Shown: positions 1-8,116 of the stretch, piece by piece | Numbering within the stretch: the first letter of the stretch is position 1 | Layout: each line of letters opens with the position of its first letter | Position numbers and translations under genes: made by a program | Notes under the pieces: model-generated | What the model saw: the letters and a program-made list of their open reading frames with translations, nothing else | What the model was told of the DNA's origin: nothing | The model's database searches: none | NCBI RefSeq assembly: GCF_003014575.1 | Contig: NZ_PYGF01000015.1 | Coordinates: 1 to 64,000, forward strand | From: Cecembia rubra | Lineage (GTDB): Bacteria; Bacteroidota; Bacteroidia; Cytophagales; Cyclobacteriaceae | Direction: 5' to 3' | DNA length: 64,000 bases

Positions 1-134
1 CTGTTATGAAGTCTGTTTTCCTCGCTGCAAGGGAAGCATCGAAAAAATGGACTATGCCCATTCGAGACTGGGGTACTATCCTTAACAGTTTCCTGCTTAT
101 ATTTGGTGATAGGGTCAGGCTTCTTGAAACCTGA
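1..134 (+). CDS. IS256-family transposase, C-terminal end (partial)
   Basis: One reading frame is open from the window edge to the TGA at 132-134 and gives 43 residues. They contain the block [15 protein letters not shown] followed by FGDRVRL, the usual C-terminal ending of IS256/Mutator-type DDE transposases. The catalytic DDE core would lie upstream of the window and cannot be inspected, so whether the element is intact is unknown. The family call rests on my recognition of this C-terminal block. Confidence 0.75.
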   Translation, partial: VMKSVFLAAREASKKWTMPIRDWGTILNSFLLIFGDRVRLLET

Positions 135-180
135 CCATAAAATCATAATTTAAAGTTTACACACTTATCGGGATAGTGTC
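1..180 (+). mobile_element. Right end of an IS256-family insertion sequence
   Basis: The window opens inside an insertion sequence: a transposase C-terminus ends at 134, and about 20 bp further on is a terminal-inverted-repeat-like stretch, roughly 154-180, ending in GGATAGTGTC. Read inward from the outer edge it begins GACACTATCC, which fits the style of IS256-family ends. The outer boundary near 180 is inferred, because the other end and the target duplication lie outside the window. The element sits immediately beside the terminator of the next gene, so the insertion does not break a visible gene here. Confidence 0.7.
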
Positions 181-184
181 AATA

Positions 185-213
185 AAAAATCCCGGTCATT
201 AACCGGGATTTTT
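185..213 (-). terminator. Hairpin terminator of the Spy-like gene
   Basis: There is a perfect 12-bp stem (185-196 with 202-213; core ATCCCGGT/ACCGGGAT) and a 5-nt loop. The stem carries A/T flanks on both sides, so it can work in either direction. It sits 30 bp past the stop of the minus-strand gene at 244. Confidence 0.8.
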
Positions 214-243
214 GAGTAAATCAACCAACCTAATCTATGAAAA

Positions 244-726
244 TTAAGATCTTGAATGTCTATGGTTTCTTTTAGAATTTAAATGGCCGGCCTCCCTGCC
301 CTGAAATGATCTGCGATGCTGTTTTCTGTATTCAGATTTTCTATCTTCTCTCCTATTTTGGCGCATCTTTTCACCTTTTTTTCTGTTTGATTCTCTTATT
401 TCAGCCCACTTAATCTTTTGTTCAGGGGATAATATGGCCTCAATTTCTTCTATTTGCTGCTTTCTTTGCTCTTGCATAGCCCCTCTTCTTTGCTCCATTT
501 CAGATTTTCTGGTCTCCCATTCAGCTTGCCTTATTTGGGCATTTTCGAGGTGGAGCTGATAGATTTTTTGTTTTTGCCCATCATCTAAGCCAAGCTGTTC
601 TGCCATTCTGTTGGTCATTCTTTCAGCCCTTTGCTCTGGACTAGGCATTTCCCTTTGTGTGACACCCTGGGCAAATGCTCCAAAACTTAGGGAAAACATT
701 GCGGTAATTATCAATAGCTTTTTCAT
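244..726 (-). CDS. Spy/CpxP-like periplasmic protein
   Basis: This is a 160-residue exported protein. Residues 1-20 form a signal peptide ending in FAQ. Two degenerate LTxxQ-like segments follow: LGLDDGQKQKI at about 45-55 and LSPEQKIKW at about 99-107. They are separated by a long charged, probably helical stretch. This arrangement matches the Spy/CpxP family of periplasmic stress or metal-responsive chaperones, and many Bacteroidota carry similar short proteins. The last 45 residues are very rich in Arg, Lys and His, which is unusual and could bind metal or anionic polymers. The gene appears monocistronic, between a terminator and a divergent promoter region. Function is inferred only from fold-level resemblance. 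Confidence 0.6.
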   Translation of the reverse strand: MKKLLIITAMFSLSFGAFAQGVTQREMPSPEQRAERMTNRMAEQLGLDDGQKQKIYQLHLENAQIRQAEWETRKSEMEQRRGAMQEQRKQQIEEIEAILSPEQKIKWAEIRESNRKKGEKMRQNRREDRKSEYRKQHRRSFQGREAGHLNSKRNHRHSRS

Positions 727-884
727 GGTTCTTTCTTTTTTAAAGTGAAGTTAAAGTTTCAGCAAGATTAGGCAGTCCCGGGATGTGCTTTTTTCTTGTC
801 TGATTCTTATGGTTAGACCCGATCTTCATGTTCAGGTTTAAAATGGGATACCGGATATTTTGTTAACAAATCTTAAATTGCCAT

Positions 885-1352
885 ATGGAAAAGTTTTATT
901 ATTTCGGTTATGCCAGCAATTTGGACGAAAGCACCTTGGAAGGAAGGCTGAAACATAAACCTCAAAAAATTGGAATAGCTGTATTGCCACATTTTGGCTT
1001 TCGTTTTTCCCACCCCAATCCTGATGGCACTGCGCGGGCGAATATAGTTCCCAGTGAAAATGAGTCTGTATATGGTATGCTTTATGAAATAAAAGAAAGT
1101 GATAGGCCGTATTTTCTGAATTCTGAACCAGGCTATGAATTTGTGGAAAAAGTGGTTTTTTCGCAGAAGGGAAAAATTTTAGCTTACACCTTTATTTCAT
1201 CAAAAAATGAAACAGGGATTTTTCCAGCCGAAGATTATTGGAAGCTGATCATAAAAGGAGGAAAAGAAAACGGAATTCCCAATACCTATCTTTCCAATAT
1301 CCTAAATAGAGTGGGCAAATCCCCTTTATTGGATTGGGATCAGTCCTCGTAA
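885..1352 (+). CDS. Gamma-glutamylcyclotransferase-like protein
   Basis: This 155-residue cytosolic protein opens with YYFGYASNLDE, the YGSNL-type phosphate-binding loop of the gamma-glutamylcyclotransferase (GGCT/AIG2) fold. The segment LNSEPGYEF near residue 86 supplies the conserved acid expected for catalysis. The length fits the short GGCT-like family, whose members cleave gamma-glutamyl amino acids to 5-oxoproline or remodel gamma-glutamylamines; the substrate cannot be read from the sequence. It is convergent with the NADH dehydrogenase gene and overlaps its 3' end by 13 bp. Confidence 0.75.
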   Translation: MEKFYYFGYASNLDESTLEGRLKHKPQKIGIAVLPHFGFRFSHPNPDGTARANIVPSENESVYGMLYEIKESDRPYFLNSEPGYEFVEKVVFSQKGKILAYTFISSKNETGIFPAEDYWKLIIKGGKENGIPNTYLSNILNRVGKSPLLDWDQSS

Positions 1353-2686
1353 TCTTTTTCTTCAATCATCCATTTTCTCTTAAAGGCTTTGACATACCTT
1401 GGACGAATAAGCAATCTTAAGCTTGGATCAAAAGAAAGGTATTTCCAAGCCCAGGTTATCAGGATCTCGAGCTTATTCCGGACACCGAGAATGGCCATTA
1501 AGTGGACAAATAGCCAAACAAACCATGCAAAGAAACCCCTAAAGCTGATAAAAGGCAGGTCTACTACAGCCATATTTTTCCCTACGGTGGCCATTGATCC
1601 AAGGTCCTTGTATCTAAATGGTGCCCATTCCTTTCCTTTTACCTCTCTTTTGAGGTTTTTGGCCAGGTTGGCTGCCTGCTGAATGGCAACCTGCGCGACC
1701 TGGGGATGGCCATTGGGATATTTTGGTTCTTTCAAAAGGCACTGATCCCCAAGAGCGAAGATGGCTTCCTCTCCCAATAAACGGTTATAATCATCTACTA
1801 GAATCCTTCCGTTGGAGGCAAGCTGTTCGCTTGATAAGCCCTTCATGTGGTTTGCTTTCACCCCTGCTGCCCACAAAAGGGTCAAGGTTTGAATGGGAGC
1901 TTTATCTTTCAGTTTGACCATAATACCGTCATAATCTTCCACCAAGGTATTGAGCATCACTTCCACACCAAGGCCTTGGAGGTACTCAAGTGCTTTTGCT
2001 CTAGACTTTTCAGACAATCCGTTTAGGAGACTATTGCCAGCTTCTATCAGGATGACCCTCATATTTTTGAAGCTTAGCTGGGGGTAGTCTTTTGGCAAAA
2101 CTTTGTTCCTCAATTCTGCAATTGATCCTGCCAATTCCACACCAGTGGCACCTCCACCCACAATGACCACATTCATGATGGGCTTCCGGTCATTTTCTTC
2201 AGCAATGTTTATAGCCCTTTCATAATTTGAAATGATCTTATTCCTGATGTACAAAGCTTCAGAAGTGGATTTCATTGGAGCGGAAAACTTCTGAATATTC
2301 TTATTGTCAAAGTAGTTGGTAGTGGCTCCGAGAGAAAGGACTAAAATATCGTATTCCATTGTCCCTAGATTGGTAAAAATTTTTCTTTCCTGTTTATTGA
2401 TTTCCTTCACCACTGCCATTCTAAAAATCACATTGGGTGTTTTGTGAAAAATTCTTCTTAAAGGGAAGGAGACTGCATCAGGTGGTAATGCTGCTGTCGC
2501 CACTTGGTAAAGAAGAGGTTGAAACATATGGTAATTGTTTTTATCCAGCAAAACCACCTGATAGGTGCTACGAGAAAGTTTTTGAGCTAATTTGAGTCCG
2601 GCAAAGCCAGCCCCCACAATGACTACCCTTTGATAATTGGAATGTGGAATATTTGGAATAGGATTTTGAGGAATGCCGGTATCCAT
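1340..2686 (-). CDS. ndh: Type II NADH:quinone oxidoreductase (NDH-2)
   Basis: This 448-residue flavoprotein passes electrons from NADH to membrane quinone without pumping protons. It has two dinucleotide-binding motifs: GAGFAG at residues 25-30 for FAD and GGGATG at 177-182 for NADH. GDQ at about 313-315 contacts FAD, and AQVAIQ at 331-336 matches the AQxAxQ quinone-site motif of NDH-2. The C-terminal part (about 380-430) is hydrophobic and aromatic-rich, with segments such as FFAWFVWLFVHLMAIL, fitting membrane attachment. The start is the ATG followed by DTGIPQ. The gene stands alone; its 3' end overlaps the convergent gene by 13 bp. Confidence 0.9.
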   Translation of the reverse strand: MDTGIPQNPIPNIPHSNYQRVVIVGAGFAGLKLAQKLSRSTYQVVLLDKNNYHMFQPLLYQVATAALPPDAVSFPLRRIFHKTPNVIFRMAVVKEINKQERKIFTNLGTMEYDILVLSLGATTNYFDNKNIQKFSAPMKSTSEALYIRNKIISNYERAINIAEENDRKPIMNVVIVGGGATGVELAGSIAELRNKVLPKDYPQLSFKNMRVILIEAGNSLLNGLSEKSRAKALEYLQGLGVEVMLNTLVEDYDGIMVKLKDKAPIQTLTLLWAAGVKANHMKGLSSEQLASNGRILVDDYNRLLGEEAIFALGDQCLLKEPKYPNGHPQVAQVAIQQAANLAKNLKREVKGKEWAPFRYKDLGSMATVGKNMAVVDLPFISFRGFFAWFVWLFVHLMAILGVRNKLEILITWAWKYLSFDPSLRLLIRPRYVKAFKRKWMIEEKDYED

Positions 2687-2958
2687 GGTTTAAAGATTTT
2701 TGTTCAATTAGAAAATCCTCCTGAAAGCGCTTTCCGAAGAAGTTCAAAATAGCTTCTTAAAAGGTTTGGTCTCGATAAAATTTATAGCTAACAATTTCGG
2801 ATTAAATACCCTGAAGAGAAAGATTTTGAATGGAATTTTATTCGATTTCAGATTTAAAGAAAAGAAAAACCATCAACTACTTTGGATATTGGCGGATCCG
2901 TTGAAGCTAATGAAAAAGATTTATTAATTTTACCGACCTTTTATAAACTTCGAAAGTA

Positions 2959-3666
2959 ATGGGAAGAGCATTTGAATTCCGAAAAGAAAGAAAATTCAAG
3001 AGATGGAGTAAAATGTCCAAGGTATTTACCCGCCTTGGCAAGGAGATAGTGATGGCAGTGAAGTCAGGCGGTCCGGATCCGGCCAACAACACCAAGTTGC
3101 GCACGGTAATTCAAAATGCCAAGGGTGCGGCGATGCCAAAAGACCGAATAGAGGCGGCTATCAAAAGAGCTTCAAATAAAGATGAGAAGAATTATGAAGA
3201 GATCGTATACGAAGGATACGGACCTTATGGGGTAGCTGTAATTGTTGAGACATCTACGGATAATACCAACCGTACAGTAGCCAATATAAGACATTATTTT
3301 ACCAAATCCGGTGGTTCTTTGGGAACATCTGGCTCTGTTAGTTTCATGTTCAACAAAAAAGCTGTTTTTCGTTTTGCCCAGAATGATCTGGATATTGAAG
3401 AGCTGGAATTGGAACTGATAGATTTTGGATTGGAAGAGGTAGCCGAAAATGAAGGGGAGATTTTTGTGTACACTGCATTTGAAGATTTTGGAAAGATGCA
3501 AAAGGCACTTGAAGACAGAAATATTGAAATCATCAATGCTGATTTTCAGTGGTTTCCAGCGACAACTGTGGAGTTGACGGAAGAGCAGGAAGAGGAGATC
3601 AACAAGATGATCGAAAGGTTGGAGGAAGATGATGATGTCAACCAGGTTTTCACTAACGTTGCCTAA
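2959..3666 (+). CDS. YebC/PmpR (TACO1-like) family protein
   Basis: This 235-residue cytosolic protein is close to the family's usual 240-250. The N-terminus MGRAFEFRKERKFKRWSKM is the Bacteroidota version of the YebC opening. Further hallmarks are SGGPDPANNTKLR, NAKGAAMPKDRIEAAIKRA and YEGYGPYGVAV, the last found in all YebC proteins. The family was long annotated as transcriptional regulators; recent work assigns at least some members to relieving ribosome stalling at proline-rich sequences. The C-terminal tail is acidic. A hairpin terminator follows directly, so it is probably a single-gene unit. Confidence 0.92.
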   Translation: MGRAFEFRKERKFKRWSKMSKVFTRLGKEIVMAVKSGGPDPANNTKLRTVIQNAKGAAMPKDRIEAAIKRASNKDEKNYEEIVYEGYGPYGVAVIVETSTDNTNRTVANIRHYFTKSGGSLGTSGSVSFMFNKKAVFRFAQNDLDIEELELELIDFGLEEVAENEGEIFVYTAFEDFGKMQKALEDRNIEIINADFQWFPATTVELTEEQEEEINKMIERLEEDDDVNQVFTNVA

Positions 3667-3673
3667 TATATTT

Positions 3674-3703
3674 GGCTGTGAGAATTTTTCCACAGCTTTT
3701 TTG
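3674..3703 (+). terminator. Terminator after the YebC gene
   Basis: The short stem GCTGTG/CACAGC (3675-3680 with 3691-3696) is followed by a T-rich tract (TTTTTTGTTTT). It is placed a few bases after the yebC stop at 3666. Confidence 0.65.
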
Positions 3704-3718
3704 TTTTAAAGCACAGAC

Positions 3719-4294
3719 ATGAATTTTCCTAAAAGAAAAAATATCAAAGAAGACCTGCGGCAAAAACTCATTATCGTAGGAAGTAAGAATCCTGTAAAAA
3801 TTTCCTGTACCGAAGCAGCTTTTCATCAAGCGTTTCAAGGGTCATTTTTAGTTGAAGGGCTGAATATTAATTCAGGTGTATCGGATCAACCTTATGGAGA
3901 TGAGGAAACTTACCAAGGGGCTTTTAACCGGGCCAATAATGCCAAATTGGTATTTCCAGAAGCTGACTATTGGGTTGGAATTGAAGGTGGTGTGGACCTT
4001 GTAGGTTCAGAGATGCATGCTTTTGCTTGGGTGGTGGTCATAGATAAAATGGGGAATGTTGGAAAAGCAAGGACTTCAACATTCTTTCTGCCTAAAGCCA
4101 TTGTCGAATTAGTCGAGGCAGGCGTTGAACTTGGAGAAGCAGATGACAGGGTTTTTCAAAGGTCCAATTCTAAGCAGGAAGATGGAGCAGTCGGTATCCT
4201 TACCAATGGTGCTTTAGAAAGGAAAGAATATTATCAACAGGCCGTATTGTTGGCGCTTATTCCTTTCTTGCAAAGAGACTTGTATTTCAATTGA
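3719..4294 (+). CDS. Inosine/xanthosine triphosphatase (YjjX type)
   Basis: This 191-residue protein resembles the YjjX/NTPase-PRRC1 family, which hydrolyses ITP and XTP so that deaminated purines stay out of nucleic acids. The nucleotide-binding opening GSKNPVK (21-27) and the segments VSDQPYGDEETYQGAFNRA and WVGIEGGVD are the family's characteristic blocks. The N-terminal 15 residues before KLIIVGSKNP form a slightly longer lead than usual. The gene starts right after the YebC terminator and has no obvious operon partner. Confidence 0.85.
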   Translation: MNFPKRKNIKEDLRQKLIIVGSKNPVKISCTEAAFHQAFQGSFLVEGLNINSGVSDQPYGDEETYQGAFNRANNAKLVFPEADYWVGIEGGVDLVGSEMHAFAWVVVIDKMGNVGKARTSTFFLPKAIVELVEAGVELGEADDRVFQRSNSKQEDGAVGILTNGALERKEYYQQAVLLALIPFLQRDLYFN

Positions 4295-4374
4295 CCAATC
4301 ATATATAGACAAAATCAATTGGTTATTTCCTGTCATAGTACATAACTTTGCGATCTCAAAAGAAAAATTTAATT

Positions 4375-4689
4375 ATGTTGCAAGAATTAAATACTGATAC
4401 CTTACAGGAGTTAGTTGATTCCAATGATAAAGTAATTGTACAATATGGTGCTACCTGGTGTGGAAACTGCAGGATCATGAAGCCAAAGATGAAAAGATTG
4501 GCAGGTGATTATGCCGGTATTTCTTTTATATATGTGGATGCCGAAAAGAACCCTGAATCCAGGAAACTAGCTCAGGTGACAAATCTGCCTACTTTTGCTT
4601 CATTTAAAGGGGGAAAATTAGTGAATCAGACTCAAACAAATAAAGAAGAGAATTTAAAAGCTTTGATCGATGAGATTGCCGATAATTAA
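4375..4689 (+). CDS. Thioredoxin-family protein
   Basis: This is a 104-residue single-domain thioredoxin with active site WCGNC (Cys29, Cys32) after the usual beta-strand IVQYGATWC and a cis-proline in TNLPTFASFK. I start it at the ATG at 4375 rather than at an upstream TTG (4348), because the fold begins just after it and an A-rich ribosome-binding stretch precedes it. It overlaps the following small gene by 20 bp, so the two are translationally coupled. The partner of this thioredoxin is unknown; the CGNC variant is common in Bacteroidota versions that pair with DUF6952. Confidence 0.88.
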   Translation: MLQELNTDTLQELVDSNDKVIVQYGATWCGNCRIMKPKMKRLAGDYAGISFIYVDAEKNPESRKLAQVTNLPTFASFKGGKLVNQTQTNKEENLKALIDEIADN

Positions 4690-4927
4690 GCACGTTTTGG
4701 GATTTATTGAAGCCAATGATGAAGACTGGGTCAATGAAACCATTGAATTGCTTGAAAATTTGACCGAAATACCTTCACTGAAGGACCAGGAATTGGAAGT
4801 GATTGGTGAGTTGCTTTCCAACCTTTATGGTACTTTGGAGGTGAATCAAATGATAAAGGATGGAATGGATAAAAAAGAGGCTATGAATGCCTTTATGAAA
4901 AGAGTAACTGGCTCCATAGATAAATAA
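4670..4927 (+). CDS. DUF6952-like small protein coupled to thioredoxin
   Basis: This 85-residue, acidic, all-alpha-looking cytosolic protein has no signal peptide or membrane segment. Its start ATG lies 20 bp inside the end of the thioredoxin gene, in another frame, which argues for coupled translation and a joint function. I recognise it as the small conserved Bacteroidota protein that regularly follows this type of thioredoxin (DUF6952). Its biochemical role is not known to me. It has no cysteine, so it is not itself a dithiol carrier. Confidence 0.75.
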   Translation: MRLPIIKHVLGFIEANDEDWVNETIELLENLTEIPSLKDQELEVIGELLSNLYGTLEVNQMIKDGMDKKEAMNAFMKRVTGSIDK

Positions 4928-4983
4928 TTAATAAGCTGAAAGTTGTTTGATCACCCATTTGAACGAATTAAGGCTTAATTAGA

Positions 4984-5001
4984 GGGACTGGGAACAGTCC
5001 C
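4984..5001. terminator. Terminator between convergent genes
   Basis: The 7-bp GC-rich stem GGGACTG/CAGTCCC (4984-4990 with 4995-5001) has a GGAA loop and is followed on the plus strand by TTATTTTATTTT. It ends the thioredoxin/DUF6952 unit and touches the stop codon of the convergent gene. Confidence 0.7.
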
Positions 5002-5988
5002 TTATTTTATTTTAAGGTTTTCCAAAAATCCCGCTAAGGCCTTGCGCCAATCCGGATCTGCGTCCCAAACGGGGCCAGCATATAATTCATCCCTTACTAT
5101 TAACCGGATATAATACTTCACCACAATTCTGTTTTTTTCTTCTGGCTTTTCCACTGGGAATCCCATAGATGTCATTAAATCTCCTTCTTTGCCTTCTAGC
5201 TTGACCAAAACAAATTGGATCCTGTCCCTTATCAACTCAGCATCTCCTCTTGCACTGGTTAAAAACTCAAATTGGAAAGGATAATTTGCTTCAAAAATCT
5301 GCTCAATACTTGATCGTTCAGATGCTTGTTCTGAAAGTATGGCCTGTTCGCTTTTCCCCAATAAATCATATCTATAGCTTGCAAGTATCCCAATATCACC
5401 TGAAGCCCCTGAAAGGGGGATTCCAAGTTTGAATACATCAAGGTTCAATGGATTTCTATTAAAAAACCTTTTTGTTCCCTGAAGGGCTCCTTCTGCATTC
5501 GGAAATTCAGGGATTTCCAAGACTAAAAAATTCCTTGATTTAATGTTTTGTCCCATTATCTGGAGATTTCCAATCAATTCATCTAAAGAGTTGGCATTGA
5601 TTCCCCAAGCTCCTGTAGAAGAAACAATATTCTTGTTTTTTGAGAATGGGCTAATATGTAAGGCTACCTGGCCATTGGGTTTTCTTGTTATTATTAAAAT
5701 GGATTGGATTAGCCGTTTATTGAAGGCTGAGGCAAATCCGGATTGCACTTCCTCGGATAATGCCACATCTTCCAGTTCATAATAAGCGACTGGGTCACCT
5801 CCCATAGAAAGAATGGCCGGGTGGATCAGTTCTGCGATCTGTTGCCACTCCATATTAGGGTAAGCCTGAGGAGAACTTGAAATCAGGACTACTGCTTTTC
5901 CATCTAAAAAATAATCAGGAACAGCAGACTGACCCTTGGTTTTGTTAAACACTATTAAAACAGACAGCAGTGCTGCGAGATATTTCAT
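5002..5988 (-). CDS. Exported protein of unknown function
   Basis: This 328-residue protein has an N-terminal signal peptide (cleavage likely after KGQ, about residue 20). I do not recognise a catalytic family. It contains a segment with polar alternation (DGKAVVLISSSPQAYPNMEW) that looks like the first strand of an alpha/beta domain, followed by two or three further alpha/beta units and a C-terminal lysine-rich helix. No lipobox and no membrane segment beyond the signal were seen. It lies alone between a convergent terminator and the divergent M28 peptidase gene. Periplasmic location is the only confident inference. Confidence 0.6.
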   Translation of the reverse strand: MKYLAALLSVLIVFNKTKGQSAVPDYFLDGKAVVLISSSPQAYPNMEWQQIAELIHPAILSMGGDPVAYYELEDVALSEEVQSGFASAFNKRLIQSILIITRKPNGQVALHISPFSKNKNIVSSTGAWGINANSLDELIGNLQIMGQNIKSRNFLVLEIPEFPNAEGALQGTKRFFNRNPLNLDVFKLGIPLSGASGDIGILASYRYDLLGKSEQAILSEQASERSSIEQIFEANYPFQFEFLTSARGDAELIRDRIQFVLVKLEGKEGDLMTSMGFPVEKPEEKNRIVVKYYIRLIVRDELYAGPVWDADPDWRKALAGFLENLKIK

Positions 5989-6061
5989 ATCAAAATGCCT
6001 TGCGGAATAGAAACCTTACTAATTTTACGAATATACACAACGACAAAAATTAAACCTTAAA

Positions 6062-6967
6062 ATGAACAAATTATTGAAAATACTTTGGATAATTTTTTTT
6101 CTGATCCCTGAGATATCTTTTGCTCAAAAGATTGATGAAGAAGAGTTATTGAAAGATATGGAATACCTTTCTTCAGATAAACTTGGGGGCAGGAAGCCAC
6201 TTTCTGAGGGCAGTTTGAAAGCCAGAGAATATATCAGGTCCAGATTTGAAGCATTAGGTCTTACATCACAATATAGGAATTACACACAATATTTCAGTTT
6301 TAGGAATGAAAGGGATGGGCAATTCTATGAGAATTCCGCCAATATCATCGGTTTTGTCCCTGGTGAAGAGACTGAGAAATTGATTGTGGTTATGGCGCAT
6401 TATGACCATTTGGGAATTCAGGGTGATAAAATTTTTAATGGTGCAGATGATAATGCTTCTGGTACTGCTGCAGTAATGGCTTTGGCCAAATATTTTTCAT
6501 TCAAAAGGCCAAAACATTCCATGATGTTTGTGGCTTTGGACGCGGAAGAAATGGGCCATCAAGGAGCCAAGGCTTTGGTGGATGATTTTCCTTTTCCATT
6601 AGAGCAGGTAGTCCTCAATATCAATTTGGACATGATTTCCAGAAATGTTCATCAGGAATTATATGCAGCAGGTACTTATCATTATCCTTATCTGAAACCA
6701 TTGATTGAGAAAGTTTCAGAAGGGAGAAATCCAAAATTGCTTTTTGGACATGATCAACCCGAAATGGGCAGGGGAGATTGGACTTTGTCTTCAGACCATG
6801 CCCAGTTTCATTTAAATGGGATACCCTTTATCTATTTTGGAGTGGAAGACCATGAAGATTATCACCGGGAGACTGATACTTTTGATCGGATAGATCAGAA
6901 GTTTTATGAAGCTGCAGTGCAACTGATTTTGGATGTGCTGATTAGCTTGGATAAAAACTTGCTATAA
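6062..6967 (+). CDS. Exported M28-family zinc aminopeptidase
   Basis: This 301-residue secreted peptidase has a signal peptide ending near residue 21 (SFAQ). All five di-zinc ligand positions of the M28 family are visible: His113 (MAHYDHLG), Asp129 (GADDNASG), Glu162/Glu163 (DAEEMG, catalytic base and ligand), Asp190 (NLDMISR) and His268 (DYHRETD). The length is typical of the short bacterial form without a PA domain. It probably trims amino acids from peptides in the periplasm or outside the cell. It is divergent from the exported unknown at 5002 and is followed by the large gene-free region. Confidence 0.9.
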   Translation: MNKLLKILWIIFFLIPEISFAQKIDEEELLKDMEYLSSDKLGGRKPLSEGSLKAREYIRSRFEALGLTSQYRNYTQYFSFRNERDGQFYENSANIIGFVPGEETEKLIVVMAHYDHLGIQGDKIFNGADDNASGTAAVMALAKYFSFKRPKHSMMFVALDAEEMGHQGAKALVDDFPFPLEQVVLNINLDMISRNVHQELYAAGTYHYPYLKPLIEKVSEGRNPKLLFGHDQPEMGRGDWTLSSDHAQFHLNGIPFIYFGVEDHEDYHRETDTFDRIDQKFYEAAVQLILDVLISLDKNLL

Positions 6968-7617
6968 TTGGGAGGTGTTTTAAAGCAACCATTCCAAATC
7001 TGCATAATATTGACATTTTTTAGAAATAATATAACAAAATAGATATTGTTAATTCATGTTTTGATTGAGTCATTTAAAAAAAGTGCGCAGGTTGTTGGCC
7101 TGCATCTCCTTTTGCCAATCTACCTATTTGGAGATTACATGTATTTCAATAATTAGATAAATCCAAGAACTCCGCTTTTGAAATTTTATTTGGAGGGCTT
7201 GATTTTTCCACTTGTTGCCCTGGAGAGTTTGGTTCTAAAAAACTCATTTACAGGAAGATATCCACAAAATCGCCCTTTTGTAAAATGGTTTAACATTCTG
7301 AAAATCAAATAGTTAATACTTATTTGGGAAGAATTGTGGATAAGTGTGAATAAATGTGGATAAAAAAACACGAAAAAATTTTATGCCTTTTTCAGGCTGT
7401 TTTGAGGGTTTTTGATGAGCGGTCAAACAAGGATTTTGAATTTTCGTTTATGTATTGCCAAGATAGTTTGGTTAGCTGAACCAAATAAAATTCTATATGC
7501 TAATTAGAGAGGGTTGTATTGGGCCTCCAAGTGGATTTTTTGAAGCCCAATATTTCTTTTAAAAATAAAATTCTTGATCGGAAAAGGTAAAATTATTCTA
7601 AATGAGTTCAATATAAC
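6968..7617. other. 650-bp intergenic region, candidate oriC or DnaA-binding locus
   Basis: There is no gene here, and the sequence is AT-rich. Three DnaA-box-like 9-mers lie in the same orientation at exactly 10-bp intervals: TGTGGATAA at 7335-7343, TGTGAATAA at 7345-7353 and TGTGGATAA at 7355-7363. They are followed by an A-rich run. A near-match in the opposite orientation (ATATCCACA, 7258-7266) lies 69 bp upstream. The 10-bp phasing, the AT-rich flank and the unusually long gene-free space are what one expects of an origin or a DnaA-controlled site. dnaA itself is not in the window, and recF is 32 kb away. Confidence 0.45.
7335..7363 (+). promoter_or_regulatory. Triple DnaA-box array, 10-bp spacing
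   Basis: Two 9-mers match the E. coli consensus TTATCCACA perfectly when read on the minus strand. The middle one has a single change. All three share one orientation and sit on the same face of the helix. No coding sequence overlaps them. Confidence 0.6.
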
Positions 7618-8112
7618 ATGAGGAGTTTAATCTTATCAATATTGGCTTTTACTTTGGTTTGGTTCAAAGGAGATAATCATTTATACGATGAGCAAGAGCC
7701 TGTTTTTGCCATTATAGATTTTCCTGAATTTGAAAGGATGGCGGATGCAAAAACCGGAAAGATCAGGGTTTTTAACTTTTGGGCGACCTGGTGTGCTCCT
7801 TGTGTAAAAGAAATGCCTTATTTCCAGCAGGTAAAAGCAGAGGACGAAGATTTAGAATTGATTTTTATTTCTATGGATGATGGAAGAAGGCCAGAGAGGG
7901 TGACTGATTTTATGAAGAGGAGGAATATTACCTCTCCGGTATATCTCCTGAATGATGTAGATTATAATCAATGGATAGATAAGGTAGATCCGGAATGGTC
8001 AGGTGCGATTCCAGCTACATTATTTGTTAAGCCTAACGGTGTTCGCTCTTTTTATGAGGGCGAAATGACTTATGAGGAATTGAAAACAATGATTAGCCAA
8101 TTAAAAAAGTAA
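7618..8112 (+). CDS. Exported TlpA-like thioredoxin-fold oxidoreductase
   Basis: This 164-residue protein has a short hydrophobic N-terminus (residues 1-17), so it is exported or membrane-anchored. The active site FWATWCAPCVKEM has Cys59 and Cys62 and the CAPC sequence of the TlpA/ResA group. The cis-proline is in GAIPATLFVKPNG. Such proteins reduce periplasmic disulfides, for example during cytochrome c maturation. The stop is only 4 bp from the next gene, which also encodes an exported thioredoxin-fold protein, so the two form an operon and may act in sequence or on the same client. Confidence 0.85.
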   Translation: MRSLILSILAFTLVWFKGDNHLYDEQEPVFAIIDFPEFERMADAKTGKIRVFNFWATWCAPCVKEMPYFQQVKAEDEDLELIFISMDDGRRPERVTDFMKRRNITSPVYLLNDVDYNQWIDKVDPEWSGAIPATLFVKPNGVRSFYEGEMTYEELKTMISQLKK

Positions 8113-8116
8113 CAAG

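Noticed and set aside
3172-3693. 173-codon minus-strand ORF antisense to yebC
   Set aside because: It is a shadow of the conserved YebC frame; its own protein has no recognisable features.
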